From: Acidobacterium sp049965615
GTDB taxonomy: Bacteria; Acidobacteriota; Terriglobia; Terriglobales; Acidobacteriaceae
Length of the DNA: 64,000 nt
Direction of reading: 5' to 3'
Assembly (NCBI GenBank): GCA_049965615.1
Contig: JBMFWD010000001.1
Location: 62,001 to 126,000 of the forward strand
The notes beneath the pieces are model-generated. The model was not told the origin of the DNA. It saw only the letters and a program-made list of their open reading frames with translations, and did no database searches. Numbering within the stretch: the stretch's first letter is position 1; every line of letters starts with the position of its first letter. Positions 17,888 through 26,600 of this stretch are shown here, in pieces. Position numbers and translations under genes: made by a program.

Positions 17888-18601
17888 CTATGCGCCGAGC
17901 GCGTCGTTTACGTCACGAACAAGGTTACGAATATAGCGGCGGCGGTCGAGCAGGGCGAACATCCTGTCTTTGACAGGCTCTGCGTCTTCCGTTTTGCCGG
18001 CATCGACGGCCGCATCCCACTGCTGCCAATGCGTTTTCAATTCTTCATCCAGGGCAGCCAGTTGCCCTTCAAACTGCGTGCGGGCTTTTTCGAGATCGCC
18101 GCGCAGGGTTGGATCGTCTTCGCCCATCTTGCGGTTCATGCGCATTTCTTCGAGCTGCATGTTGAGTTCGAAGACCTCTTCGAGCATGTCCGCGGGAGCG
18201 CGCGAGTCCTTTGGCTTGTCGCCTTGTGCGGTTTGCTCTTCGCTGGCGACGGGCTTTCCCTCCAGCTTGAGCAGATACTCGGTGCGCGAGACCGGATTCT
18301 TGAGCGTGCGATAGGCGTCGTTCAAGAGTGACGTTTGGTCGAGGCTCCACTGCTGCTCGCCTGCCGAAGCGCGCGCGTAGAGATCGGGATGCAGTTTGCG
18401 GCTGAGCTTGTAGAAGCTGCGCTCGAGCGCAGAGGTGTCAAGGGTGAGCTTGCGCGGCAGGCCGAAGACGGCGAAGTAATCGTGGACTGCGGAGGCAGGC
18501 TGCACCTTGCCGCAATCGGCGCAATACGATGCCGAGCCCTCGAGCGGCTTGCCGCAGGACCAACAGACAGCGCGAACGGATAGAGTGGCAGCAGTTTGCA
18601 T
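17888..18601 (-). CDS. hscB: HscB co-chaperone with N-terminal zinc-finger-like domain
   Basis: 237 aa, longer than E. coli HscB (171 aa). The J domain (DYFAVFGLPRKLTL...FYKLSRKLHPDLYAR) has the HPD triad that activates HscA. The C-terminal helical domain (ELNMQLEEMRMNRKMG...ARTQFEGQLAALDEELKTHW) should bind IscU. An N-terminal CxxC...CxxC module (C13, C16, C27, C30) could bind zinc or another metal, as in eukaryotic HSC20. A linker (EGKPVASEEQTAQGDKPKDSRAPADM) adds further length. It sits between iscA and hscA. Confidence 0.92.
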   Translation of the reverse strand: MQTAATLSVRAVCWSCGKPLEGSASYCADCGKVQPASAVHDYFAVFGLPRKLTLDTSALERSFYKLSRKLHPDLYARASAGEQQWSLDQTSLLNDAYRTLKNPVSRTEYLLKLEGKPVASEEQTAQGDKPKDSRAPADMLEEVFELNMQLEEMRMNRKMGEDDPTLRGDLEKARTQFEGQLAALDEELKTHWQQWDAAVDAGKTEDAEPVKDRMFALLDRRRYIRNLVRDVNDALGA

Positions 18602-18635
18602 AGTTGCTTCCCGAGTTGCGGCGGCGCCGCGCAGC

Positions 18636-19022
18636 CTAGGCGGTAAACGACGAACCGCAGCCGCAGGACTTTTTGGAGTTGGGATTGATGAAGTTGAAGC
18701 CGCGCCGCATCAGGGTTTCCTCGTAGTCCAGAATCATCCCGCTGAGGTAGAGGAACGACTTGGGATCGACGAAGATGCGCACATCGTCAAACTGATAGAC
18801 GCGGTCGCGCTCGCGCGGCTGCGTGTCAAAGCGCACGCTGTAGGAGAGCCCGGAGCAGCCGCCGCCCTGCACGCCGAGGCGCAGACCGCCCTGATCGGGC
18901 GAGATGCCTTCCTGCTGCATGGCGGTGCGGATGCGGGCAATCGCCTTGGGCGTAACTTCAATTCCCTTCACCGCAGGAGCGTCTGCTCCCGCGGTGGATC
19001 GGGTTGTCTCTGGAGTAGCCAA
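18636..19022 (-). CDS. iscA: IscA, A-type Fe-S carrier
   Basis: 128 aa. The HesB/IscA fold is recognisable by IEVTPKAIARIRTAMQQEG, GLRLGVQGGGCSGLSYSV, FVDPKSFLYLSGMILDY and the C-terminal NPNSKKSCGCGSSF. Three cluster cysteines, one in GGCSG and two in CGC, are present. A ~20-residue Ala/Thr-rich N-terminal extension precedes the fold. Position in the operon favours IscA over ErpA. It lies 31 bp after iscU. Confidence 0.92.
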   Translation of the reverse strand: MATPETTRSTAGADAPAVKGIEVTPKAIARIRTAMQQEGISPDQGGLRLGVQGGGCSGLSYSVRFDTQPRERDRVYQFDDVRIFVDPKSFLYLSGMILDYEETLMRRGFNFINPNSKKSCGCGSSFTA

Positions 19023-19053
19023 CGGAAATCCTTCCCTGCGTTACTGGCCTAGC

Positions 19054-19479
19054 TTACCGGGCTGCAACGGTCTGGGTTGCAGCTTCGGTTTCTGCGACGC
19101 CGTTCTTCTTCTTCCAGTCGCCAATGGCGGCGCGGATGGCGTCTTCTGCGAGCACCGAGCAGTGAATCTTCACGGGAGGAAGCGCGAGCTCCTTCACAAT
19201 GTCAGTGTTCTTGATCTGCAAGGCCTCTTCGACGGTCTTGCCCTTGACCCACTCGGTGGCGAGCGAGGAGGAGGCAATGGCCGAGCCGCAGCCAAAGGTC
19301 TTGAACTTGGCTTCCTCAATCACATGGGTCTCAGGGTTGACGCGGATCTGGAGGCGCATGACGTCGCCGCACTCCGGTGCGCCGACGAGGCCGGTGCCCA
19401 CTGCTTCACTGCTCTTGTCGAGCTGGCCAACGTTGCGGGGATTGTTGTAGTGGTCGATTACCTTGTCGCTGTATGCCAT
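19054..19479 (-). CDS. iscU: IscU, Fe-S cluster scaffold
   Basis: 141 aa. Cluster ligands are in GAPECGDVM (C37), FKTFGCGSAIASSS (C64) and KIHCSVLAEDA (C107), with the conserved Asp after the first Cys. The HscA-recognition motif LPPVK is present just before the third Cys. The sequence is nearly colinear with E. coli IscU (for example KVIDHYNNPRNVG and ATEWVKGK). The only differences are one inserted residue and an Ala/Thr-rich tail. It builds [2Fe-2S] and [4Fe-4S] clusters with sulfur from IscS. Confidence 0.96.
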   Translation of the reverse strand: MAYSDKVIDHYNNPRNVGQLDKSSEAVGTGLVGAPECGDVMRLQIRVNPETHVIEEAKFKTFGCGSAIASSSLATEWVKGKTVEEALQIKNTDIVKELALPPVKIHCSVLAEDAIRAAIGDWKKKNGVAETEAATQTVAAR

Positions 19480-19537
19480 TGGAATCTCCTATCGAAATCT
19501 GGTTCGCGGTACGTAGACGAATTTGTTTGGAGGCGGA

Positions 19538-20803
19538 TTAGTGCGCCGCCCACTCAATCTTGGTGAGGTCAATGCCTTCCTTGACCATTTCGTAGAGTGG
19601 CGACAGTTCGCGCAGCTTCTTGACCACGTCGATGATCTTGTCGGCCACATAGTCGACCTCGGCCTCCGTATTGAAACGGCCAAAACCAAAACGGATGGAG
19701 CTATGGGCTACGTCGTCCCCCAGCCCAAGCGCCTTTAATACATACGATGGTTCGAGCGTCGCAGAGGTGCAGGCAGAACCGCTGGAAACCGCGATATCGT
19801 TGATGCCCATGAGCAGCGATTCGCCCTCAACATACACAAAGCTCATGTTGAGGTTGTTGGGCAGGCGGTGTTCCATGGAGCCGTTGACGTGAACATAATC
19901 AAGGTTGGCTTCGAGCTTCGCCTTGAGCTTGTCGCGCATTGCGGAGAGGCGCTTTGCCTCGGACTCCATCTCTTCCATACAGAGCTCGCACGCCTTGCCC
20001 AGGCCGACGATGCCGGTGACGTTGAGCGTGCCGGAACGCATACCGCGCTCGTGGCCGCCGCCGTTGATCTGCTCAGAGATTTGCACGCGCGGATTGCGCC
20101 GGCGCACGTAGAGCGCGCCTACGCCCTTGGGTCCGTAAATCTTGTGGCCGCTGAGCGAGAGCGCGTCAATCTGCATGGCGTTGACGTCGACGGGAATCTT
20201 GCCGACGGCCTGCACGCCATCCGTATGGAAGAGCACGTTGCGCTCGTGACAGAGCTTGCCGATTTCCTCGACCGGCTGAATGACGCCGATTTCATTGTTG
20301 GCAATCATGATGGAGACGAGGATGGTCTTGTCCGTCATGGCGCGCTTGAGCTCTTCAATGTCGATGAGGCCGTCGGCCTTCACGGGCAGGTAGGTGACCT
20401 GGTAGCCGCTCTTTTCGAGGCGCTTGCAGGTGTCGAGCACGGCCTTGTGCTCGGTGACCTGCGTGATGATATGGTTGCCGCGCTCGCGGTACATTTCCGC
20501 GATGCCCTTGATGGCGAGGTTGTTGCTCTCGGTGGCGCCGGAGGTGAAGATGATCTCCTTGGCGGTGGCGCCGATCAATTCGGCAACTTGCGCGCGCGCC
20601 TTTTCAACGGCCTCTTCGGCTTCCCAGCCAAAGGCGTGGTTACGGCTGGCGGCGTTGCCGAAGACGTCGCTGAAGAAAGGAAGCATGGCTTCGACCACGC
20701 GCGGGTCGGTCCGCGTCGTTGCCTGGTTGTCGAAGTAAATCGGCAGCTTGACTCCGGCGGGCGGCGTCAGCTCGCTGGTGGCTACGTTGGTCGCTGTGCT
20801 CAT
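19538..20803 (-). CDS. iscS: IscS, cysteine desulfurase
   Basis: 421 aa, class V aminotransferase fold. The PLP lysine is in LSLSGHKIYGPKG and the persulfide Cys in SSGSACTSATLEPSYVLKALG. Other landmarks are YFDNQATTRTDPRVVEAM, IIFTSGATESNNLAI and LFHTDGVQAVGKIPVDV. The group I active-site loop identifies it as IscS rather than SufS. The N-terminal ~17 residues exceed E. coli IscS. The ATG overlaps the iscR stop (ATGA), giving translational coupling. Confidence 0.95.
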   Translation of the reverse strand: MSTATNVATSELTPPAGVKLPIYFDNQATTRTDPRVVEAMLPFFSDVFGNAASRNHAFGWEAEEAVEKARAQVAELIGATAKEIIFTSGATESNNLAIKGIAEMYRERGNHIITQVTEHKAVLDTCKRLEKSGYQVTYLPVKADGLIDIEELKRAMTDKTILVSIMIANNEIGVIQPVEEIGKLCHERNVLFHTDGVQAVGKIPVDVNAMQIDALSLSGHKIYGPKGVGALYVRRRNPRVQISEQINGGGHERGMRSGTLNVTGIVGLGKACELCMEEMESEAKRLSAMRDKLKAKLEANLDYVHVNGSMEHRLPNNLNMSFVYVEGESLLMGINDIAVSSGSACTSATLEPSYVLKALGLGDDVAHSSIRFGFGRFNTEAEVDYVADKIIDVVKKLRELSPLYEMVKEGIDLTKIEWAAH

Positions 20804-21282
20804 TTTGTTGCTTCTCCTGAACCTGAATGTTCGCTCATGCTTGCAATGGTCACGAGCGCCTGCGGCGCTTCTTCACTGCTCGAGTCGAGCAGATGAGAGA
20901 TGCGGGTTTTGCGGAGCAGTTCGACGATGCTCTCGCTGACCCTGGCAAGCGGTTCTTTGATGGTGCAGCTTGCCGTAAGGTCGCAGACACTGGTGCCGGT
21001 GGTGCATGAGGTGATAAAAAGTGGCCCGTCGATGGCGCGTATTACTTCAAATGCTGAAATTTCGTGTGCATCCCGTGCGAGGGAGTAGCCGCCGTTCATT
21101 CCTGCATGGGAACGGAGCAGGCCTTCGCGGGTGAGCTTCTGGAGGATTTTTGCCAGCAGCTGGGGCGGAATATGGTAGGCCTCGGCGATGTCCTTGGCGC
21201 TCATGGACGGCTCCTCCGTGTGCTCGGCCAGGTACTTGAGCGCCATGAGTCCGTAGTCCGCCTTTTTGGTGAGCCTGAGCAC
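20800..21282 (-). CDS. iscR: IscR, Rrf2-family Fe-S sensing regulator
   Basis: 160 aa from a GTG start at 21282, with GAGG 7 nt upstream. The winged helix (LTKKADYGLMALKYLA...SAKDIAEAYHIPPQLLAKILQKL...NGGYSLAR) is typical. Three cluster cysteines, C93, C100 and C106, lie in the loop TSCTTGTSVCDLTASCTIKE. The His that is the fourth [2Fe-2S] ligand in E. coli IscR, three residues after the last Cys, is Lys here. The promoter carries an IscR type-1-like palindrome in its spacer, so holo-IscR autorepression is likely. Confidence 0.93.
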   Translation of the reverse strand: MLRLTKKADYGLMALKYLAEHTEEPSMSAKDIAEAYHIPPQLLAKILQKLTREGLLRSHAGMNGGYSLARDAHEISAFEVIRAIDGPLFITSCTTGTSVCDLTASCTIKEPLARVSESIVELLRKTRISHLLDSSSEEAPQALVTIASMSEHSGSGEATK

Positions 21283-21300
21283 TGGGAATCCTCAATTCCA

Positions 21301-21329
21301 AGTATAGGACTAAATTAGTCTGCTTTCAA
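21301..21329 (-). promoter_or_regulatory. isc operon sigma-70 promoter with embedded IscR site
   Basis: Read on the minus strand: TTGAAA (-35, 21324-21329), a 17-bp spacer and TATACT (-10, 21301-21306). The spacer contains GACTAATTTAGTC (21308-21320), a perfect palindrome that fits the core of the E. coli IscR type-1 site (GACTRWWWYAGTC). The iscR GTG is about 20 bp downstream of the -10. A bound repressor would block polymerase directly. Confidence 0.85.
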
Positions 21330-21398
21330 CGGAGGGGGGTGGGGTGGATCGAAAGATTGCGCTGATTTTTAATATCGCGATGATCTTAGAAAAGAGGT

Positions 21399-21426
21399 TT
21401 GACAAGAGCAAAGCCCTCGCTAAAAT
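21399..21426 (+). promoter_or_regulatory. Predicted sigma-70 promoter for the small zinc-ribbon gene
   Basis: TTGACA (21399-21404), a 16-bp spacer and TAAAAT (21421-21426). It lies 38 bp upstream of the ATG at 21465 and points rightward, divergent from the isc promoter. Confidence 0.6.
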
Positions 21427-21464
21427 CGGCAAAGCAGCATCTGAAACGTTCGATGCCAACTCTG

Positions 21465-21626
21465 ATGAATACACCCTGCAAGCACCCGAAAGTGCGCGTT
21501 GTAGCGCGAGAAGAAGACGCCGAATACGTAGAATGCCAGGACTGCGGCGAAGTGTTTGATTATGCTGAGCTTAAAGACATGCAGATAGAAGAGGAAAAGC
21601 TGGACGACGAGGACGAAACGGCCTAG
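21465..21626 (+). CDS. Small acidic zinc-ribbon-like protein
   Basis: 53 aa from the ATG at 21465. It has C5/H7 near the start (NTPCKHPKV) and a CxxC (VECQDCGEVFDY) about 20 residues later, so C-H-C-C could bind one zinc in a rubredoxin-knuckle ribbon. The tail is strongly acidic (EEEKLDDEDETA). The matching promoter at 21399 supports expression, and the ATG lies downstream of it. No function is recognised. It is squeezed between the isc promoter and pgsA. Confidence 0.6.
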   Translation: MNTPCKHPKVRVVAREEDAEYVECQDCGEVFDYAELKDMQIEEEKLDDEDETA

Positions 21627-21633
21627 ACGGCGT

Positions 21634-22206
21634 TCAGGTCGCCTCTCCTGACGATGTCATGTGGCCGACGCGGCGCGCCACGCTCCACGCGTAGTGAAAG
21701 CCGGAGAGCACGGTGAACAGCACCGTGGCTCGCAAGGACCATGTGCGCAAAAAGCTGATGGCAAAGGGATTGTAAAAGCGGCCCAGCAGAACCGTGGTGA
21801 CGGCGATGATCTGGACAAGGGTGTTGATTTTGCCCCAGATGCTGGGCGGAAACGACCGCATGCCCACCGTGGCAAAGAGGATGGCGGAGACGGTGAGGAT
21901 GCCGAGATCGCGCCCGAAGACCAGCACCGTGACGGCCCGCGAGATGAGTCCTTCATGGTGCAGGGCGAGGAAGAGCGTGCTCAGCAACAGCTTGTCTGCC
22001 ACGGGATCGAGGTAATGACCGAGGACCGTCATCTGGTTGAGCTTGCGGGCCAGGTAGCCATCGAGCGCGTCGGTGAGGCCAGCCAGGAGGAAGATGCCGA
22101 AGGCGAGCTGGTAGCGGTCCTGCAGAATGACCAGAACGAGGAACGGGACCAGACAAAGCCGCAGGAACGTAAGCAGATTTGGGGCCGCGCGCAGTGACTT
22201 CATCAT
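21634..22206 (-). CDS. pgsA: CDP-diacylglycerol-glycerol-3-phosphate 3-phosphatidyltransferase
   Basis: About 190 aa from the ATG at 22206; ATG at 22203 and TTG at 22215 are alternatives. The CDP-alcohol phosphotransferase signature DGx2ARx8Gx3Dx3D is present in TDALDGYLARKLNQMTVLGHYLDPVADK. Four or more membrane helices follow. PgsA makes phosphatidylglycerophosphate, the precursor of phosphatidylglycerol and cardiolipin, in the inner membrane. The start region APNLLTFLRLCLVPFLVL is typical of PgsA. It converges on the small zinc-ribbon gene. Confidence 0.88.
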   Translation of the reverse strand: MMKSLRAAPNLLTFLRLCLVPFLVLVILQDRYQLAFGIFLLAGLTDALDGYLARKLNQMTVLGHYLDPVADKLLLSTLFLALHHEGLISRAVTVLVFGRDLGILTVSAILFATVGMRSFPPSIWGKINTLVQIIAVTTVLLGRFYNPFAISFLRTWSLRATVLFTVLSGFHYAWSVARRVGHMTSSGEAT

Positions 22207-22380
22207 GGTCAGCAATAGTTTAGTAATGTTGGCAGGCTTTTGGCGCGTGGTTATTCTCAGGGGGATCCTGAATGGGTAGCTGCCGGGGTGAGCGGCCCGG
22301 GCATTCGAGGCGACTGCTGTCCGGAATTGGTGGCAGCGCCGGAGCCGCCCAAAACGCCTTCGGCTCTGCTATATTGAGTG

Positions 22381-22411
22381 GAGCCCCACCGATGGTTTTT
22401 GGATGGGGCTC
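22381..22411 (+). other. Hairpin just upstream of tRNA-Val
   Basis: GAGCCCCA (22381-22388) pairs exactly with TGGGGCTC (22404-22411), with an AT-rich loop between. It ends 10 bp before the tRNA 5' end. It may be part of the transcribed leader. A TATATT-like -10 lies just upstream, but no convincing -35 was found. Confidence 0.35.
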
Positions 22412-22421
22412 CCACCTTCGC

Positions 22422-22498
22422 AGGCGCGTAGCTCAGTTGGTTAGAGCGCTACCTTGACACGGTAGAGGTCGCTGGTTCGAGTCCAGTCGTGCCTACCA
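22422..22498 (+). tRNA. tRNA-Val (anticodon GAC)
   Basis: A 77-nt cloverleaf. The acceptor AGGCGCG pairs with CGTGCCT (one G-U), the D arm is GCTCAGTTGGTTAGAGC, and the anticodon stem CTACC/GGTAG encloses loop TTGACAC with anticodon GAC. The T arm is GCTGG-TTCGAGT-CCAGT, and the 3' end is A plus an encoded CCA. The 3' end abuts a tyrosine-recombinase remnant, so it is a likely integration site. Confidence 0.96.
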
Positions 22499-22715
22499 TC
22501 TTTTCAATCACTTGCGGCATCACTTCCGGCTCTGGCTCGTGTTTTATGACGTGGTTTGTGTCATAACCCCTCTTTTCTGCCCTTTGTGCCACACGCGCAG
22601 ACAGCACATTCACCGCTTCCCGTTTGGCATCTTGGCGGATGTGGCTGTAGTGCTCCAGTATTCTCCGCGACACATGCCCGGCAAGGGCCGTAATGGTGCT
22701 ATCGCTGGCCTGCGA
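22499..22715 (-). pseudogene. C-terminal fragment of a tyrosine recombinase (integrase)
   Basis: The translated segment reads SQASDSTITALAGHVSRRILEHYSHIRQ and onward. The LAGHVS motif and the HYSHI catalytic tyrosine match the extreme C-terminus of phage-type integrases. Everything before that is missing: the frame meets a TAG at 22716-22718 and continues into RHS sequence. Toward the tRNA the frame runs on into the antisense of tRNA-Val, giving a tail GTTGLEPATSTVSR that is a known artefact of reading through a tRNA. This is a remnant of an element that used the tRNA 3' end. Confidence 0.75.
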
Positions 22716-23158
22716 CTACGCGAGTAAGTAATACAGCCCCAAATCCGAGTCCCACTGCTCACCGCGGTACAGCATCTCGTTCGGCGTGGTGCCGGTCTTG
22801 TTCAGCAGATTGCCAAAGGCGTCGTACTCATACGTATCCGTGACTGCCCCGGCAGCGCTCGTCAACTGCCGCACGCTGCCCATGCCGTCGTACTCATAGA
22901 AGCTCGGCGTCCACGTGTTGTTGACGATCTGGTTCTCGCTGATCCGCTGCAGGCCATACGTATACGTCCGCTGCGGAGCGTCGTTGACCGTCTCCTCCAC
23001 CACCTACGCATAACCCGTCGGATTCAGATCATCTACAAGGTAACGCGTCGTCACGCCGTTCACCGTCTTCTCGACGCGGTTGCCGTCGCCGTCATACACC
23101 AGACGAACCGCGCCCCCGTTCATCGCCACCAGCTCGTTCTGCGAGTCGTACTGGTTTG
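22716..23158 (-). pseudogene. RHS/YD-repeat protein fragment
   Basis: The frame contains RHS-core motifs: NQYDSQNELVAMNGG, YDGDGNRVEKTVNGVTTRYLVDDLNPTGYA, then after an in-frame TAG (about 23004-23006), VVEETVNDAPQRTYTYGLQRIS, YEYDGMGSVRQLT, YEYDAFGN and RGEQWDSDLGLYYL. Intact RHS proteins continue LGLYYLRARYY; here the match ends at LYYL and the frame stops at TAG 22716. It is therefore interrupted by a nonsense codon and truncated at its conserved boundary. The left junction coincides with the recombinase fragment. The right limit is approximate. Confidence 0.75.
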
Positions 23159-23607
23159 TTAGGGGCGGATCAGCCTTGTTGTAATGCGCAGTGGTGTTGT
23201 CATTTCTTACAAGTTGTGGCGATATCTTTTGGCTTTCCCGCGAAATTTACGGTAAATCGTCCTGATTCTATTTGGGTTAACCGTAAATTGAGCCGCAGGC
23301 CCGGCCTTCCTGCCACATTCCAATCTCTCGCGCAAAACATGAAAAGTGGATGACAACAGGCTCTTTACGGCTGTGTCTATCTCTGGCTGGCCGGACGTCC
23401 TGCCAGCCGGGGGCGAAATTACGTCGGCTGCGGGCGCAGCACCGGTAAAAGTATCCATTGCTTACGTTCCCAGTCGTTCTATTGCTCAGGCCCAATGACC
23501 GAGGTTTTGCAAGCCAGTGTGGATGTCCTGTTCCGATCCGGAAGAGTTTTTTGGCCGGGGCCGGGGAGGCGACCGCACGCAGTGTGCAATTTTTTGGAGG
23601 TTACATC
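23159..23607. other. Intergenic region before TonB receptor 2
   Basis: About 450 bp without a convincing gene. A short minus-strand frame (23207-23458) has no recognisable family. An inverted repeat GGCTGGC/GCCAGCC occurs near 23385-23410. The right end should hold the receptor promoter; no clear -35/-10 pair was identified. Confidence 0.4.
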
Positions 23608-26600
23608 ATGGGACTGAAATGGAAACTGGCCATAGTGATGCTGGTTCTTTCCTGCCTGGCGACGCCTCTGCTCGCGCAGTCAGATCGCGGCGCCATCACG
23701 GGCACCGTGAAAGATCCATCCATGGCGGTGATACCCGGGGTGCAGGTGAAAGCAACCAACCTGGGAACCAATGCAGTGACAACAGCAACGACGAACGGGC
23801 AGGGGCTTTATCGGCTCAACAATCTGCCGGTGGGGACCTATTCGATTCAGTTCACGAGAAGCGGCTTCAAGACCGTATATCGGGGCAACATTATTCTGCT
23901 GATCGGCCAGGTGGCCGAGGTGGATGCCACGTTGCCGGTCGGTTCGGAATCGGTAACGGTGAAGGTCAACAGCGCGCCGCCGATTCTGCAAACGCAGAGC
24001 GCGTCCGTTTCGACGTATTTGAACAGCCAGGCGGTGAACGAACTACCGCTGAACGTGCAGGGCAGCCGCAACCTGTCGAACTTTATCTTTGCGTACGTGC
24101 CGGGCGCGGAGGGCTCCGACTACGATTCGCACATTGACGGCAGCATGGCCATGACCAAGGAAGTGCTGATCGACGGCACTTCGGCAACCTCGCAACTGGG
24201 CGGCTACATCAGCGAGTCGCAGCCACCCATGGCTGCGGTGCAGGAATTCAAGGCCGATACGGCGGGCATCAGCGCCGAAGGGGCGCGAACCGGAGGCGGC
24301 GTCTTCCAGTATGAGTTGAAGTCGGGCACCAACAACATCCACGGCGAGTTGTTCGGCTTTATGCACAACACCGGCCTGGATGCGCTGAGCGCTTCGAATC
24401 ACCTGGCGGCCATTAACGATCCGGCGAATGCGGACGCTTATCTGCACAAGCAGGATTCGTTGAGCGACTGGGGCGGCGGCTTCGGCGGTCCCATCATCAA
24501 GAACAAGCTGTTTTACTATGCCGCGTTTGAGCGGTACATGCAGGCGATGTGGTCGCTGGGACCGCTCTCGCGCACGGTGCCGACCGACGCCATGATGGGG
24601 TTGGACGCGAGCGGTAACACGCTGCCGTATGCCGATTTGAGTTCTGCGCTGACCACCAGCAACCTGCTGGGCACGGACTCCTGCGGAAACAATGTTTATC
24701 AGGGTGCCATCTTCAACCCGACCACCGGCTGCGTCTTCGTTGACAACCACATTCCCACCGAGCTGATCAGCGGCACAACCGCGAAGATTCTTCAGCTATA
24801 CCACCAGTACTACAAGCCTGAGTCTTCTTTGACGGCGAATGATGCGGGGCCGGCGTACCAGCCCGACCCGTGGTTCCACAACACGCAATCGAGCATCAAG
24901 ATTGACTACAACCTGAGCAACCGGCAGCACCTGGCCGGCTCCTTCTACTGGGATGACTACCCGCGCATCAATGCCGACCAGGGCGGAGTATGGTCGCCGA
25001 CCGCGCAGTACGGCGGTCCGATGGCAAACTCCTACTGGCACAACACGACGGCGCCGGGGGCGCGTTTAAGCGACGCGATCACGATCAGCCCGAATATTGT
25101 GAACACCATTTATGCGACCTTCAGCCGCTTCCGTAACCCGAGCATCGCGGTTTCGCAGGCGGGCGGATGGGACAAATCGCTGGGCATTACAAACGGCGCG
25201 GGCAACTTCCCGCTGATTGTTTTCAGCTCGGGCATGTACACCAACTACGGCAACTACCATAACGGCTGGGATTTCTCGAGCATGGGCAGCCAGTTCAACG
25301 ACTTCTATGCCGCCAACAACTTCCTTTATAGCGATCAGCTGGTCTGGAACCATGGCCGGAACAACATGAAGTTTGGCGTTGAGTTCCGGGCGATGCAGTT
25401 CAACAGTCATCCTGACACGGGCACCTTTAACAACATCACCTTCGACCCGACCTCGACGGCGGGCCAATGGTGGAACTATGGCTGGAACTCGGTCGGCAAT
25501 GCGTTTGGCAGCTTCCTGCTGGGCGACGTCTACCTGGCGACGGAAATGCCGAACGATCCCCAGTACGGACGGCGGAAGGCCTTTGCCTGGTACGCCAGCG
25601 ACGACATCCACGTAAACGCCCGGACGACGGTGAACCTGAGCCTGCGCTGGGACTTCAACAGCCGTTACAAGGAGAAGTACGGGCACTGGTCCAGCTTCTC
25701 TCTGAACGAAATGAACCCTGTGACCGGCGAGCTGGGCCGCTACGACTACCTGACCAACGGCAGCCAGTCGTTTGAAAAGCGGCAGGACCTTTATAACTAC
25801 TCACCGCACGTGGGCGTGGCCTACAAGGTGACCAACAAGACTGTTCTGCGCGGGGCCTTCGGCGTCTACTACACGCCGCTGAACCTGAACACGTGGGGCG
25901 GCATTCCTTACCAGCAGACCGGCAACCCGGGCTTTTACGAGCACAGCTCTGAGTCGAACTTCAACTGGGACTCGGGCTACCAGCCAACGCTCTCCCAGGT
26001 GAAGACGCCGGATTACACGCAGTGGGGTGTGGTCCACATCGACCCTCGCGCGCTAACGCCGGGCAACGTGCAGCAGTACAACCTTGGCGTGGAGCAGCAG
26101 CTGGATAAGTACACGGTGCTCGACGTGAACTGGATCCAGAGCCATAGCTATCACCTGCAGAGCGGCACACTGCTGACCAACCAGCCGACGGTGGCCAACA
26201 TGCAGAACTATGTGCTGCATGGAACGTTCCCCTCTACCTACAACGGCTACTGGGGATACCAGGGAACCGGTCCCGGCTGGCAGGGCATCACGCCTTATCC
26301 GCAGGTGGCGGTTTCTTATGGTCCGCTGTTCAGCGTCGGTTCGCCGCTGGGCAACTCGGACTACAAGGGGCTGCAGTTCAGCGTGTCGCGCCGCGCCGCG
26401 CACGGACTCTCGATGATGGCCAGCTACACGTGGTCGCGCACGCACGGCGACGTGAACACGGCCTTCGAAGAGCTGTGGTGGACGGGCAATCTGCAAAACA
26501 TCTACGACCTGCCCAACGAGGCCAAGGATATTGCATCGTTTGACCAGACCCATGTGGTCAAGGGCTACGTCATCTATCAGCTTCCTATCGGAAGAGGAAT

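Noticed and set aside
22449..22498. Protein tail GTTGLEPATSTVSR as part of an integrase
   Set aside because: This is the translation of the antisense strand of tRNA-Val, a known annotation artefact. The recombinase match ends before the tRNA.
23207..23458. Minus-strand 83-codon frame before TonB receptor 2
   Set aside because: It has no motif or ribosome site and lies in a region without coding character. Left as intergenic.
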